This document shows, in pieces, positions 13,648 to 25,396 of a stretch of 64,000 nucleotides of DNA (the first letter of the stretch is position 1; each line of letters begins with the position of its first letter). This stretch comes from Rhabdophis nuchalis (taxonomy: Eukaryota > Chordata > Lepidosauria > Squamata > Natricidae). The position numbers were made by a program, and so were the translations under genes. The stretch lies in contig CM077648.1 in NCBI GenBank assembly GCA_039707465.1, positions 70,265,619 to 70,329,618 on the forward strand, written 5' to 3'. The notes under the pieces were generated by a model. That model did no database searches. It was not told the DNA's origin and was given only the letters and a program-made list of their open reading frames with translations.

Positions 13648-14496
13648 TTATTTTTTTGATCTAAGTCTTTTGGCTATTGTATCATCTTTCTCTCCTCCCT
13701 GGCCCCCCGCGGGCGGGGCCGTGACCCCCTCCGTCCCCCCTGGATCTTCCCCCAGGGCAGAGGAATGTTTTTTAAGAAAGGCTTCCGCCTCAGCAACTGT
13801 TTTAATCCTCACTCTTCCTCCTTCCCAGAACACCAGCATCCCTTCAGGTGTCATCCACTTGAACCAAATCCCGTGATCAAACAAGGTTTTAGACAAGAAG
13901 GAAAATTTCCTTCTTGAATCTCTAATTTTTCTAGGGATCTGCTTCAAGATAGTGACCATTTCTCGTTGATAAATTAAAGGTTTCTCTCTCTGCGCTTTCA
14001 GGATTTCCTCTCTGGTTGACCTTCTAACAAATTTCACATGTATCTCTCTAGGCACTTCATTCATCTTGGCATATGCAGAATTAATTCTATAGGCTAGGTC
14101 AATGTCCCCCCTGATCTCATCTTTGGGTTTTTGTAAATAGTCTGCTAAAATTGTACTCATAAGATCAGGTAGGCATTCACCAGATTCCTCAAGAACATTC
14201 TGAAATCTCAAAAAATATGTCATTCTTTCCATATCTATCCTAGACACATGCCCATTTATTTCCCCCACCTCATTAGAAACATTTTTAATCTCTCCCTTAG
14301 CCCCCTCCAGCCCCCCCTCCAATTCCTCGGTCTTCTGTGTATTCTCCAACACTTGCTTCCGGGTGTCCAATAGTTCCTTTTTAAAAGTACTATTTTCAGC
14401 CCTCTGGGCCTTTATTTCTGATATCAAAGTTTGCATAGAGGTTTCAAGAGAAGCCATCCTTTGTTCCAAATTTACAAGTGCTGCTTCTTGTGCCAT
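13648..14496 (-). CDS. Intact L1-type ORF1 protein of HAL-like 2
   Basis: 282 codons, ATG to TAA, no interruption. Residues 1-85 are rich in Leu, Glu, Gln and Lys in heptads ('LEQRMASLETSMQTLISEI'), a predicted coiled coil for trimerisation. Residues ~90-165 are an RRM-like domain ('MTYFLRFQNVLEE', then 'REIHVKFVRRSTRE'). Residues ~170-250 are the C-terminal domain ('IYQREMVTILKQIPRKIRD', 'MTPEGMLVFWEGGRVRIK'). A Gly/Pro tail ends in 'AKRLRSKK'. L1 ORF1p is an RNA-binding nucleic-acid chaperone of the cytoplasmic RNP. An open frame in an element lacking ORF2 suggests selection on the protein or recent insertion. Confidence 0.88.
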   Translation of the reverse strand: MAQEAALVNLEQRMASLETSMQTLISEIKAQRAENSTFKKELLDTRKQVLENTQKTEELEGGLEGAKGEIKNVSNEVGEINGHVSRIDMERMTYFLRFQNVLEESGECLPDLMSTILADYLQKPKDEIRGDIDLAYRINSAYAKMNEVPREIHVKFVRRSTREEILKAQREKPLIYQREMVTILKQIPRKIRDSRRKFSFLSKTLFDHGIWFKWMTPEGMLVFWEGGRVRIKTVAEAEAFLKKHSSALGEDPGGTEGVTAPPAGGQGGEKDDTIAKRLRSKK

Positions 14497-15310
14497 GGTT
14501 AAAAGTTAGAGTCACTGCCACCAAGATGGCGTTTTCCGGGTGGGGCTGGTGAGGCAGATCAGGAGCTCAGTTCAATTCAGGGCTGTGAAGTTGCAAACAA
14601 TTCAGAAACCAAAAGAGACACAATTTCCCAAATCAGCAAATAGTAATAACGAAGGTATTCCAGAGAAGAAGTCACAAATCCATCAAAAGAAATTTTTTTT
14701 AAAAATCCAGAGAGAGTCCTGCTTTCAAAGAGACGCTGGAAATTTTCCTTAGTTAAAATAGTCAGGCAGGGACAAAGAGAAGCCACTTCCACCGCCCATC
14801 TAGCCAGAGGGAGAGAGTAGCAAAAAAAAGAATTTTTTAAGCTCAGCCAGACCTAGAAACAATGTTGCAGAAAGTCACAATCCACTTTCCCTTGTTAAAG
14901 ACCGTCCGGAGTGAAAGTTTCCGCTTTCTCTTTGCAGAGAAGCCATCTTAGCGTGCCGCTTAAATCCGAGGGGTTTTTTTTTAAAATTAAACACCCCCCT
15001 CCCAGTCCGTTCAGCCTGGCTGGCAGCAAGGAAAAAAAGGTGTTCTTTTAAACTCACTCCCTCTCGCAGCTGAAGCCTCGGCGATCCGCCCGACCTCTCC
15101 GTTCAGCCCTCTCCATTAAAGCGAATGGCACCGACAGCCGTTGGAGAAGGAAAAAACCCCCGCTAGCATGTTCCTCTCCTCCTAGGTCGCAGAGAGGAGC
15201 GCCCTCCCCACCGCCGTGACGAGGGCCGCTCCCTCTGAGCCGACCCTACGGGAAACCTCCGGTAACCGGAGAGTTTCGCCCCCCTGGGGGGGCAGAAAAG
15301 GCAACAAAGC

Positions 15311-15335
15311 GGCGAGCGAGCCCTAGGCTCGCCCG
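15311..15335 (-). other. 5'-terminal hairpin of HAL-like 2
   Basis: Near the element's 5' end the minus strand reads ggcgagcc-tag-ggctcgc, a GC stem of at least 7 bp. It occupies the same place as the 12-bp hairpin of HAL-like 3 (41841-41868): both sit between TTCCGGT and a G(C/T)TTTGTT block, though stem sequences differ. Confidence 0.65.
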
Positions 15336-15378
15336 TCTCCGCTGGAGCCGGATACCGGAACAAGAAGATTGTAATCTT

Positions 15379-15752
15379 GAAGCAAATCCCAAGAAAAGTG
15401 AGAGAGACGAGAAGAGAATATCAATTCTTGACTAAAATTTTACTTTAAAAAGGTGTTAACTACAGATAGCTGATATCAGAAGGTTGAATGTTTGTATGGC
15501 AAAGGCAAAAATACAGAATAGACTCAATTGAAAAAGCAGAAGCATTTTTTTGCAGAACATCTGAGAGGGAAGGCTGAGGAGGTTGGAAAAGATGAATCAG
15601 TGACAGTACTTCAAGTGGTGTCCACAGCTGAGACTGAGAAAGAAGAAGGAGCTGAGATAGAGATAGAAGAAGATGCTGCAGGCGGTGTTGACATCAGAGA
15701 ACTACAAGAACCGAGATCTACTAGAGCAATAAATCCTACGTATAAAGTATAA
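15379..15752 (+). pseudogene. L1-C ORF1, C-terminal remnant
   Basis: Continues ORF1 across the HAL-like 2 insertion: 'KQIPRKVRETRREYQFLTK' then stops. The end (15528-15752) is an acidic tail ('ETEKEEGAEIEIEEDAAGG'). The stop at 15750-15752 lies 19 bases before the ORF2 ATG at 15772. Internal stops near 15445-15470. Confidence 0.65.
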
Positions 15753-15771
15753 CTTTGGAAGAGGAAAAAAA

Positions 15772-16528
15772 ATGATTACAATCAATATAAATGGGCTCAA
15801 CTCAGCAGATGAAAGAAGGAAAATATTCCATAAACTAGAACAATTAAAATTGGATATAATTTGTCTGCAAGAAGTGCATATTCAAAAGCAATATGAACAC
15901 CTATTGGTACAGCCAAAATTGGAGAAAATATTTACTTCATTGGCAAGCTGTAAGAAAAGAGGAGTGATTTTTTTATATTAAAGATACAACCCCAGTAGAA
16001 CCAATTTATACAGATGACAAGGGAAGAATTTTGATGGTGGTAATCTTGAACAATAATAAGAAAATGCTGTTAATAGCAATCCCAAAATCCTTTAAAACGA
16101 TTGATAAAGTAGACCTAAATGATGTCTCAAGAGAAAGAAACCCTACTAAAAAACAATATATGTTTTATTCAAATAGACATTTATCCTGCTCTAGGTTCGA
16201 CATGATACGGGTTTCAACGGAATTGGCCTGTAACAAACAGGAAATTGAGATTGAAACACGTAATTGGGCAGATCACAATCCATTGACAATTAAATGGAAA
16301 AGACAAAGGAAAAGATTGAGATGGACGTTAAACAATACCATATTAAAAGAGAAATATTTTGCACAGAAAATGGAAAAGGAGCTGGCTTTCTTCTTTAAAG
16401 TAAATAGAAAAGAAGATACCTCAATGCAGAACCTGTGGGATATAATGAAGGCCTACATCAGAGGCTTGATAATAGACTATACAAGGCAAAGAAACATAAA
16501 GAAAAGACAAATGCTTAAAGTGCTAGAC
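15772..16528 (+). pseudogene. L1-C ORF2 endonuclease domain
   Basis: Starts at ATG 15772 with 'ITININGLNSADERRKIF' and 'LDIICLQEVH' (catalytic Asn and Glu). Stop near 15980, then open 16031-16528 with 'YSNRHLSCSRFDMIRVST' and 'NWADHNPLTIKWK' (the catalytic DH is kept as ADH). A middle segment that normally holds the GDFN motif is missing near 16110. Split by hAT2 at 16529. Confidence 0.75.
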
Positions 16529-16620
16529 CAGGGGCCCCCAACCCCCGGTCCGCGGACCGGTGCCGGTCCGCGGACCGGTGCCGGTCCGCGGCTTCATAGG
16601 AACCGGGCCGCAGGGCCGGC

Positions 16621-17010
16621 GAGGAGGAGGGAGCAGCCCCCTGGGCAGAGGATGGGCGAGCGCGCCTCCACCACCTCCTTCTGATGGCCACCGCGGCGCT
16701 TTGCACTTTCCGGGGCTTCCTGGAGGGGCCAGCATGTCGACTGGGGAGGTTATCCCGCAGTGGGCGGGCGAAGGACCCAAGCTGCGTGCCACCAAAGCCA
16801 TCCGGGCACCGCACGCCCAGCCCCGGACGGCTTCGGCAGCACGCAGCTTGGGTCCTTCGCCCGCCCGCTGCGGGATAACCTCCCCAGTCGACATGCTGGC
16901 CCCTCCAGGAAGCCCCGGAAAGTGCAGTGCGCCGCGGTGGCCGTCGGAAGGAGGTGGTGGAGGCGCGCTCGCCCATCCTCTGCCCAGGGCGCTGCTCCCT
17001 CCTCCTCGCC
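16621..17010. repeat. CpG-rich foldback inside hAT2
   Basis: Arms of ~185 bases, highly complementary, centred at ~16814. For example gatgggc at 16651 pairs with gcccatc at 16971. The open frames called on both strands here arise from this palindrome and are not genes. Confidence 0.85.
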
Positions 17011-17221
17011 TGCACTAGCCGCAGCTCGGGTCCTCCGTTCGCTCGCTGCGGGTAACCTCCGCAACCGACATGCTGACCCCTTTGCTGCTTCCCTGGGTGG
17101 AGGGAGGGAGAGAATGGCAGACACACAGAGAGGCAGACTTAGAGAGACAGAGACAGAGAGGGGGGGAAACAGACACACATAGAGACACACACACACACAG
17201 AGTGACAGATGGGTGGGGGGG

Positions 17222-17236
17222 AGGAGAGAGAGACAG

Positions 17237-17315
<79 letters not shown>

Positions 17316-17570
17316 GAGAAAGAGAAAGAAAGAAAAATAGGAAAAAAAAGATGAATGGAGGGTGGGAGGGAGGGAGTGAAGGAAAGAAGGGGGAGGGAGG
17401 AGGAAGGGAGGAGTGAAAGAAGGAAGGAAAGAAAGAAAGAAAAAGAAAGAGGGATGGAGGGTAGGAGGGAAGGAAGGAAAGAAGGGAGGAAGGGGGAGGA
17501 AGGCAATGGAAGGAAGGAAAGGAAAGGAATGGAAAGGAATGGAAAGGAAAGGAAAGGAAAGGAAAGGAAG
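17222..17570. repeat. (GA)n and GGAA-type simple repeat
   Basis: Pure (GA)n over ~17240-17310, then gaaa/ggaa/ggga imperfect repeats. Confidence 0.95.
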
Positions 17571-17786
17571 AAATCTATTTTCCTATTTCCTTCCACCTCA
17601 AGCTACCTGTTTGGTTAACCAGGTTAAAGACCAATTTTTCTCCCAGTGGTTATTTCAAAGGAATCACATCCTCTGAGTCATTTCCTGGATTCAAACCAGC
17701 ATCCCAAAGAGTCATGGGCTGCCTTTATATATAACGAGTGCCCATAAATCCATTTTTACCATCTTCAGAAGACCAAAGACCAGCCA

Positions 17787-17922
<136 letters not shown>

Positions 17923-18285
17923 ACTTATGACCACAATTGAGCCCAAAATTTTGGTTGCTAAGCAAGACTGTTAAGTGAGTTTCACCACATTTTCCAAGTT
18001 GGCCACGGGTCACATGACAACTGAGCCACTCCCACAAAAAAGGCCACACCTTTTGGCTCTCAAAAGAAATTTCAGTAGTGGTACTGTTGATATTTGGCTC
18101 TATTGACTAATAAGTTTGCTCACCACTGCCCTAGACGGCCAAGTGAGCCGACTCCCCCCCCACGTGCGCATGCGCTGCCTGTTCCCCCTCCCCCTCTCCC
18201 CCTCTAGGCCAGCCAGTCCGCAGAATTTTCTTTAAAATGAAACCGGTCCCTGGTGCAAAAAAGGTTGGGGATCCCTGTACTAGAC

Positions 18286-19300
18286 AATGACTATAAGGGT
18301 CTTGAAAAAGAACTACAGAAATCTCCAGAAAAAAAGGACATTATAGTAAAAATGGACATGATTAAGCACAAAATGGGGTTAATGGAAAAGGAGGAACTAG
18401 CTCAAAAAATTAGGGGCACTAAACAGAACTATTTTGAAAATGCAAACAAACCTGGTAGATGGTTGGCGTATAAATTGAGAAAAGAGAGAGAACAAAGAAA
18501 ATACTGCAATTAATAGATGACCAAGGGCAAATTCGTTATGGAAATGAAGAGAAGAATAAAATTATACAAGAGTACTATGGCAAATTATATGAGCAAGAGA
18601 ATATAGAAGAGGCAGGAGCGAGACATGAAGCCAATTTACCCCAGATACCTAAAGAAACTGCAACAATGCTAGAAGGCAAAATAACTATTTTATTTTTATT
18701 TTTATTTATTTAAATTTATACCCCGCCCTTCTCCACAGAGGACCCAGGGCGGCGCACAGGAAATTTAAAAAACATACAAAAATACAATAAATATAATTTA
18801 AAAAACTATTAAATAACCCCATCCTGCGCTAAAACCAAATTTTTAAAACCCAATTTAAAACTATCTTAAGTCCCCAAGGGAGGTTAGGCTAGGCCGGCTT
18901 GTTGAAACAGATATGTCTTAAGACATTGGCGGAAGAGGCGGAGGTCGGTGATGGTACGTAATTCAGGGGGTAGGTCATTCCAAAGGGCTGGCCCCGCCAC
19001 ATGATGGAGCTAACCGAAGCACTTAAAAAACATAGGAACGGAAAGGCCCCAGGACCGGATGGGCTGCCAGTCGAATTTTATAAGACACTGCAGGAATCGT
19101 TGTCTCTTCCATTTCTAGAAGTTATGAATGAGGTAATGTTAGAGAGGAGGATACCCAAATCATGATCAGAAGCATATATTGCATTCTTACCAAAAGAGGA
19201 GACTGATTTATTACAAATCAAGAACTATAGACCTATTTCGCTGTTAAATTCAGATTACAAATTGCTTGCTTCAATACTGGCAGAATGACTCAAAAAATAT
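18286..19300 (+). pseudogene. L1-C ORF2: linker and RT N-terminal part, split by an L2 end
   Basis: 18253-18513 is open ('NYFENANKPGRWLAYKLRKE', a conserved L1 linker). RT sequence resumes at ~19003 with 'NGKAPGPDGLPVEFYKTLQ', '[20 protein letters not shown]'. One in-frame stop occurs in the proline-rich region (19162-19164, 'RIPKS-stop'). An L2 3' fragment separates the pieces. Confidence 0.7.
18690..19002 (-). mobile_element. L2-related LINE 3' fragment
   Basis: Minus-strand fragment with tail (ttttattttta..., 18690-18712) and terminal motif 'ccccgcccttctccacagag'. It is a different subfamily from the (AAT)n-tailed copies and resembles the 3' end of the element at 60690-62165. Confidence 0.7.
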
Positions 19301-19372
19301 TCAAATAGTTTTATTCATTCTAAGTATAATCTTTATTGTCATTGTACTTGTTTACAACGAAATTGGTTCAAA
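19300..19372. other. Short foreign segment in L1-C
   Basis: ~70 bases ('tttattgtcattgtacttg', 'acaacgaaatt') between two RT pieces resemble a common LINE 3'-terminal sequence. Too short to classify firmly. Confidence 0.35.
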
Positions 19373-19689
19373 ATGATCAAAATGGGTTTCTACCAAAGAG
19401 ACAAATTAAAGACAATATGAGAGTAATTCTAGACAATCTACAACTATCAATGATAGGGAGAATATCTACAATTAAAATGAACATTTTACCTAGAATGTTA
19501 TATTTGTTCCAGACAATTCCAATCAGATTAGGGAAATAATACTTTGACAATCTAAATAAAACAGTGCTGAAGTATATTTGGCAAGGGGGAAAAGCAAGAA
19601 TAAAACTAAAACTGTTACAAAATGCAAGAATAAGAGAAGGTCTGGGCCTACCTAACTTGGAATTATATTATCAGGCAGCAAGTTTGATG
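19373..19689 (+). pseudogene. L1-C ORF2 RT with catalytic core deleted
   Basis: 'NGFLPKRQIKDNMRVILDN' (finger region) is joined directly at ~19437 to 'LQLSMIGRISTIKMNILPR' (thumb). Motifs A, B and C, including the FADD box, are missing. A deletion of roughly 700 bases is inferred by comparison with the L1-D and L1-A palms. Confidence 0.75.
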
Positions 19690-19691
19690 TA

Positions 19692-20337
19692 ATAATAATA
19701 ATAATAATAAATTTTAATTTGTAAACCGCTCCCTCTCCCCATAGGGACTCGGGGCGGTGCACAGGAAGAATAAAAACAACAAATATACAAACATATTTAA
19801 AAACAAATCAAACCTATGCCTGTGCTAAAAATCCCCATTAAACTAAGCTAAGCTAAAATAACATTCCCAATAAATTAATAAACCCCATAGACAGAGAGAC
19901 TACCCTAGGCCGGCCAGACAGAAAAAGTGTGTTTTTAATTTTAGACGGAAGGAGCAGAGGTCCGTGGTCGTTCTAATGTCGGGGGGAAGGTCGTTCCAGA
20001 GAGCTGGGCCTGCCACAGAGAGAGCCCTTCTCCTGGGCGCCGCCCGCTGACAAAGTCTAGTGGACGGCACCCGGAGAAGTCCCTCTCTGTGGGAGCGAAT
20101 CGGCCGTGAGGATGTATGAGGCAGGATCCAATCCCGCAGATAGCTAGGTCCCGAGCCATGGAGCGCTTTAAAGATGATGACTAACACCTTGAGCGCACCC
20201 GGAAGACGACAGGCAGCCAGTGCAGCTCGCGCAAGAGCGGTGTTACGTGGGTAAACTTAGAGGTTCCCATAATTGCTCGCGCGGCTGCATTCTGGACTAG
20301 CTGAAGTCTCCGGGTGCACCTCAAGGGGAGCCCCATG
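19692..20337 (-). mobile_element. L2-like LINE 3' fragment in L1-C
   Basis: Minus-strand copy: short (AAT)n tail, 3'UTR, then ORF2 C-terminus (19900-20330, 'ALWNDLPPDIRTTTD', 'LQLVQNAAARAIMGT'). The L1 target reads ...agtttgatgt before and ...catgtgggtt after, so only ~4 bases (atgt) are shared at the junctions. Confidence 0.8.
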
Positions 20338-20421
20338 TGGGTTAAAGAATGGATAACACTAAGGAACTCAAGATTACTGACCATAGAAGGACATGATTTA
20401 TTGTTGGGATGGCATGCTTTT

Positions 20422-22586
20422 CTTTTTTTAAAGGATTTTTTATTTTTAATTAAACAAACACAACACACAAAAAAACATCTTTCATTACATATTGTAGAAA
20501 GTGTGTCGATTGGTTACAAATAGCTTTTGTGCATATCTTTTACAGTCATTACTTATAATTCATATCAATTTAGATATTTTAAATAAAGAAAAAAAATCTT
20601 TATATATACCACAATTCTCATTTGACTATAGTTGTTTTGACGTCCTTTTGCATAAAATAATCCCAAATTAAAAGCATAACCACATAATGGCATTTCATTA
20701 GTTATTTCAAATGTCATCCAATAGCTATTACATCTTTGTAACATGTTCTAAATAAGAGTTGATTATATATATATAAAGTTTTTAAATCTCTTTTCAAAAT
20801 CACCATTTCAGTTTGTGTCCAAGTTCCTTTTGTTAAGCCAGTACATACATACATACATACATACATACATACATACATACATACATACATACATACAGTT
20901 AATTATATCTATTATCATTTCATTGCTATTATTATAGATTATTATTTATTAGCAGAAATTCATTTACTGTTTATATCCAATATACTCTCATCAAACCAAC
21001 TCATGTTTGTACCTTATTATCATTATCAATTAATTATTTAACATAACACTATAAAGGTTACTAAGTTACTAATTACTAAAGTTAGCTAATTTTTGTTGTT
21101 AACTTTCATATGTCAACCTGTATCCTTCCAGTAGTAACACAATCTTATTTCTTTTGCCATTTGTGGAGTTACTCTTCTATTTATTTCCTTGATAAAATTT
21201 TTGTGGACTTCTCTCCTCACCTTATTGCTTGTTGCATCTCTCAGGTAGTCTTGATGCCCTCCATCTGCTACTTTAATTGACTTATCTTTCATTATCTATA
21301 GTGCTTGAAACAAAATTTCTCTCTTTAAACCCATCATTTTTTCTCTTTTTTCCTCTTCTTCTTCTATGCCTTGAAATCTGGGGTAGAGTTCCTGTCCATT
21401 TAATTCCCATTTCCATAGTCCCCTTATATTCCACTTTCAAGCACATTCACTTTGCTGGTAAAATCATCAATAATCCTGTCTTTGCAATCATTTTCCCCTT
21501 CGATTTTTGGGGCGCTAACACCATCATATTTTGCTGTTATCAACTTTGTTTTCCATCTTCTTCTCACTTCTCTCAGATATTTCCAATAAATTTCAGATTC
21601 CAAACACAATGTTTTGCAACATTAAGGCTTCTTCTGAATGTTGTGTCATTTATTCCAAGCTGGTAAACATTGCCACCCTGGCTCCCAAGGCTTTTCCCCT
21701 TTTTTTAAAGTCAATTTAAACACGTTCATTTATGGTCTTCAAAGAAAAACAAGAGTTCTGTTTCTTTTTCTCCACTGCCAATGAGGCTCTCAGAAAACAA
21801 TTTGTGATTCTAGCCTCTTCTAGCCTCTTATTACTTTCTCTAAACAAATTACAAAAACCTTGAAATGTAGAGTCGCTGAGATCAAAGAAAGAGAAGGGAA
21901 AGTGAACTATTTCAAAAACTCCAGCCCCCAGCCTCCGGGTGGCAATATTGTTTACTTTCACTCTCTAATGTTATTTCAGGTTTAAAAGAATCAAAATTCT
22001 TGAATGGAATTTAATAGCAAATGACAAAAACCCTTGTTGAAATAAGAAAGAAGATTTTAATTCATAAGCTAGGAAATATCATAGAAAAAAATAGATGAAG
22101 AAAAAACTGTTCTCTTTAAAAAGAAAAAAAAAGGTTGAGAATGCTCCAATCCATAAAGTAAAGTTACAAAGAAAAAAGAAACATAGTATCCGAAGCAGTC
22201 TAATGTAGGTTATTTTCGCTGCTTATTTTCTTCTGCTTACGGATTTAATTTAGTTTAACTTAAAGAGATTTTAGGCAATCTTTTTCAAAGCAGTAAAAGA
22301 AAATCCTCACCAGATGGACACACTTTCTCTTTCCGCTTCCCTTCTGTTTTGGAGCCATCCCAACTTCATCAGCCTAGGCTGCCTGTTTGTCGCCAGCTAG
22401 AACAACTTCCCTTTGATCAATCATGGACTTTGTGGTGTCCCTGACATCAGCAAGGCTTATTCTTCCTGTTCACCATCTCTGGGGACGGTTTAGGTCCAGT
22501 TGGACTGTCCAGCAGCAAAAGTATTGGCGGCAGTCTCAGAGCATCGAGACCACACGTCCATTTCATAGCGACATTGTCTCCTCCTC
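20422..22586 (-). mobile_element. NR-2: full-length non-autonomous retroposon, ~2.2 kb
   Basis: Poly(T) at 20422 and a 16-bp target duplication with one mismatch: gggatggcatgctttt (20406-20421) and gggatgccatgctttt (22587-22602). It splits the L1-C codons for 'GWHAFLWY'. Contains (ATAC)n at 20841-20896 and a degraded ORF whose end matches NR-1. Tail and duplication fit L1-type target-primed insertion. There is no RT or endonuclease. Confidence 0.7.
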
Positions 22587-22602
22587 GGGATGCCATGCTT
22601 TT

Positions 22603-23506
22603 TTATGGTATAAGGGAACTAAAATGCAGGGGTATTTCAGAAGACATTACTTAACGGAGGCGTTGCTATTAAACTGGCAAAAGATTAAAAGGCAATATTA
22701 TTTAAAAATCCCAGTCTGGCTTTCAACTGTTGAAGCTTTTCCATATTAAATAATATACAAAAAGGAACAAACAGATATGGTGAAATATTGAATACAGAGG
22801 GTGAACAAGCAAAAGTTGGAACAGGAAGGAATAAAGATGAACTGGTTCTCATGTGTGCAAATACAATCTAGATATGACAAAGATCGTAAAGAGGAAGGTT
22901 TTTATGATAAAATGACTGAAAGATAAAATTTTGACAGGTACTGATGAAAAAGTAATTAAAAAACTATATGGACACTTACTAGAGGTTAAGCTAGAAGAAT
23001 AAATTAAAGAATCTATGATAGCTTGGAGGGAAAATTTGGGGCATGGGATTGAATTAGAGAAGTGGCAGAAATTTTGGTCACAAAACTATGAAGTGATGAT
23101 GTCAACAGCATATTAAGAAAATTTGTATAAGATGTTTTACAGGTGGCATCTACCCACTACGAGAATAGCAAGAATGTTCAGGAATAAATCAGAAAAGTGT
23201 TGGAAATGTCATCAGACACCAGGTTCGTATTACCATATGTGGCGCACTTGCACAGAAGCTAAAAGATATTGGACTAAGATCCACACATGGTTGGAGAAAA
23301 TGACAAAAAAACACATACACTTTAAGCCAGAGATTTTTTTATTGGGAATTATACCAAAAATATATAATAGAGATTTGAAATATCTGATTGTAAATGTTTT
23401 AACAGCAACTAAAATTGTATTTGCAAAAAATTGGAAAAATGAGAAAATACCAATGCAGGAGGAAGTTATTCGAAAAATAATGGAACATTTGGAACATTTG
23501 AAATAA
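22603..23506 (+). pseudogene. L1-C ORF2 C-terminal region with Cys-rich motif
   Basis: Degraded from 22603. Open over 23123-23506: 'MYKMFYRWHLPTTRIARMF', then the L1 C-terminal Cys/His motif 'CWKCHQTPGSYYHMWRTC' (CX2C...HX4C), ending 'MQEEVIRKIMEHLEHLK'. The motif is thought to help bind element RNA. Confidence 0.75.
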
Positions 23507-23644
23507 TGGAACATTTGAAATTATAGACAAGAAGATTAACAATTTTATAAGGTATGGGATTTGTTTTTTCAATGGTTAGATAAAAAATCATGATAATGGA
23601 AAATGTTGGAGAACTTCTTAAATTTTAAGAATAACAGAATGATA

Positions 23645-24657
23645 TACCGTATTTTTCGGAGTATAAGATGCATCGGAGTATAAGAAGCACCAGAGTATAA
23701 GATGCACCAAGATTTTGAAGAGGCAAATTTAAAAAAAAAGTAGGTATGTAGATAGAGGGAGAGAGAGGGAGAGAAAGAAAGAGAAATACTGTAGGTAGGT
23801 AGGGAGAGAGAGAGTAGGTAGGTAGGTAGGTAAAGAAATAGGGAGAGAAACAGAGAGATAGAGAAATACAGTAGGGAGGGAGGGAGGGAGGGAGGGAGAG
23901 AGAATGTGTGTAGGTAGATAGGTTGGTAGAAGGATAGAGAGAGAAATAGAAAGAGAGAAATACAGTAGGTAGATAGGGAGAGAAAGAGTGTGTGTGTAGG
24001 TAGGTAGAAGGATAGAGAGAGAAATAGAGAGAGAGAAATACAGTAGGTAGGTAGGGAGATAGAGAGTGTGTGTAGGTAGGTAGGTAGGTAGAAGGATAGA
24101 GAAATGCAGTAGGGAGAGGGAGAGGGAGAGGGAGAGAGAGAGAGAGAGAGAGTAGGTAGGTAGGTTGATGTTTCCCAGTATATTTATCCATGTCCTGGAG
24201 AAGGAAATCACTGACAAACCTTAAGACTTTGTTTCTGCTGGCACAGAAACAGTTAAAGAGCTTAGAGAGTTTTTTTGCACTCTGCAAACCTCCCCCAAAT
24301 GGTCAATTTCTCCGCGCAAACGGGGTAATTTCTTTTCAAATAAAAAGCATGAATAGCCTTGGGGGGGTTGCAAAGTGCTCCTGGGGGGTGGGGGTGTCAA
24401 AAATGAGCAAAAAGCCAGCCCATTTATCACAAAAACGGGCCATTTTTGTGTCAAATAAATTGCATGCTTAGCCCTATGCAGGCTTATAGAGTGCTGCTGG
24501 GAACTGGGGGGGGGGGGGGGGGGCAAAAAACGGCCCATTTTAGGCTAATTTCTGCCCCTAGCCCCCAGGAGTTCTCTGGAAGCCTCTATAAGGCTAGGCA
24601 CAGCCAGTTTGGTGAAGGGGGAAGGGTTCAAGGAGGCAAAAAATGCTGTATTCAATG

Positions 24658-24744
<87 letters not shown>

Positions 24745-24862
24745 TAATTTTGTATACCGCGTCCTCTCCCCAAGGGGACTCGGAGCGGTATAAGACGCAA
24801 CCAGATTTTCAGCCTCTTTTTAGAGGAAGAAAGGTGCGTCTTATACTCCGAAAAATACGGTA
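23645..24862. mobile_element. MITE1: TA-flanked MITE with microsatellite interior
   Basis: Terminal inverted repeats: taccgtatttttcggagtat at 23645 and its exact complement ending at 24862. TA duplication at both ends (23645-23646, 24861-24862). The left interior is expanded gaga/ggta/ggga repeats (23750-24165); the right interior has two diverged ~150-base units (24285-24600). An L2 3' end with (AAT)n lies at 24661-24796. MITE2 has the same plan. Confidence 0.8.
24661..24796 (-). mobile_element. L2-like LINE terminal 50 bases with (AAT)n tail
   Basis: (AAT)n over 24661-24745 followed by the terminal motif 'accgcgtcctctccccaagg'. Very short 5'-truncated insertion into MITE1. Confidence 0.75.
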
Positions 24863-25029
24863 TATGATACTATAAAGGTTTATTATTGTTAAATACACTA
24901 GAATGATGTAATGGAGTGATGTATGTATGATTCCAATATCTAGAATATTTTGTTTAAAATGAAGGAATAACAATTGGAGTTGAACAATGATGTACAATAA
25001 TGCTGTATGTATGAATCCAATTCCTAGAA

Positions 25030-25396
25030 TAGTGATGGCTAACCTTTTTCGCTCGTATGCCAAAAGTGGAGGGAGCGCAGGGGGGTCATGCATGGGCATG
25101 TCACAACCATAATGCTATGCGCGTGACCCTCTGCTTTTGGCGTGGTTTTTTTTGCCCTCCTCAGGCTCCAGAGGCTTTCTAGGAGCCTGGGGAGGGTGAA
25201 AACAGCCCCCCCCACCTCCAGAGGCTTCAGGAGCTTCCCTGAAGTCTCCAGAAAGTGAAAAATGGCCTTAAAAGGCCCAAATCAACTGGCCAGCGCACAC
25301 AAGTGCACTGGAGCTGACAGGGCAACACCTCACGTGTCCTAAGAAATGGTTCCGTGTGCCACCTGTGGCACCCGTGCCATAGGTTCGCCATCACTG
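25030..25396. mobile_element. 367-bp hAT MITE
   Basis: Ends tAGTGATGGCTAACC and GGTTCGCCATCACTG. Target duplication is tcctagaa (25022-25029) and acctagaa (25397-25404). Located in the L1-C 3'UTR. Non-coding. Confidence 0.85.

Larger units (their letters stand above)
13373..15360 (-). mobile_element. HAL-like 2: full-length ORF1-only L1-like element
   Basis: 1988-bp minus-strand element bounded by a perfect 18-bp target duplication, with its A tail (poly-T at 13373-13379) on one side and a GC-rich 5' end (15360, reading ttccggtatccgg) on the other. Order on the minus strand: ~860-bp 5'UTR, intact ORF1 (14496 to 13648), ~275-bp 3'UTR with AATAAA. There is no ORF2. The perfect duplication plus tail indicates target-primed insertion of a complete ORF1-only transcript. 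The 5'UTR is CpG-rich near its start, compatible with an internal promoter (inference). Confidence 0.88.

Noticed and set aside
16515..17182. Six overlapping Arg/Pro/Gly-rich open frames
   Set aside because: Both strands are open because the region is a CpG-rich palindrome within hAT2.
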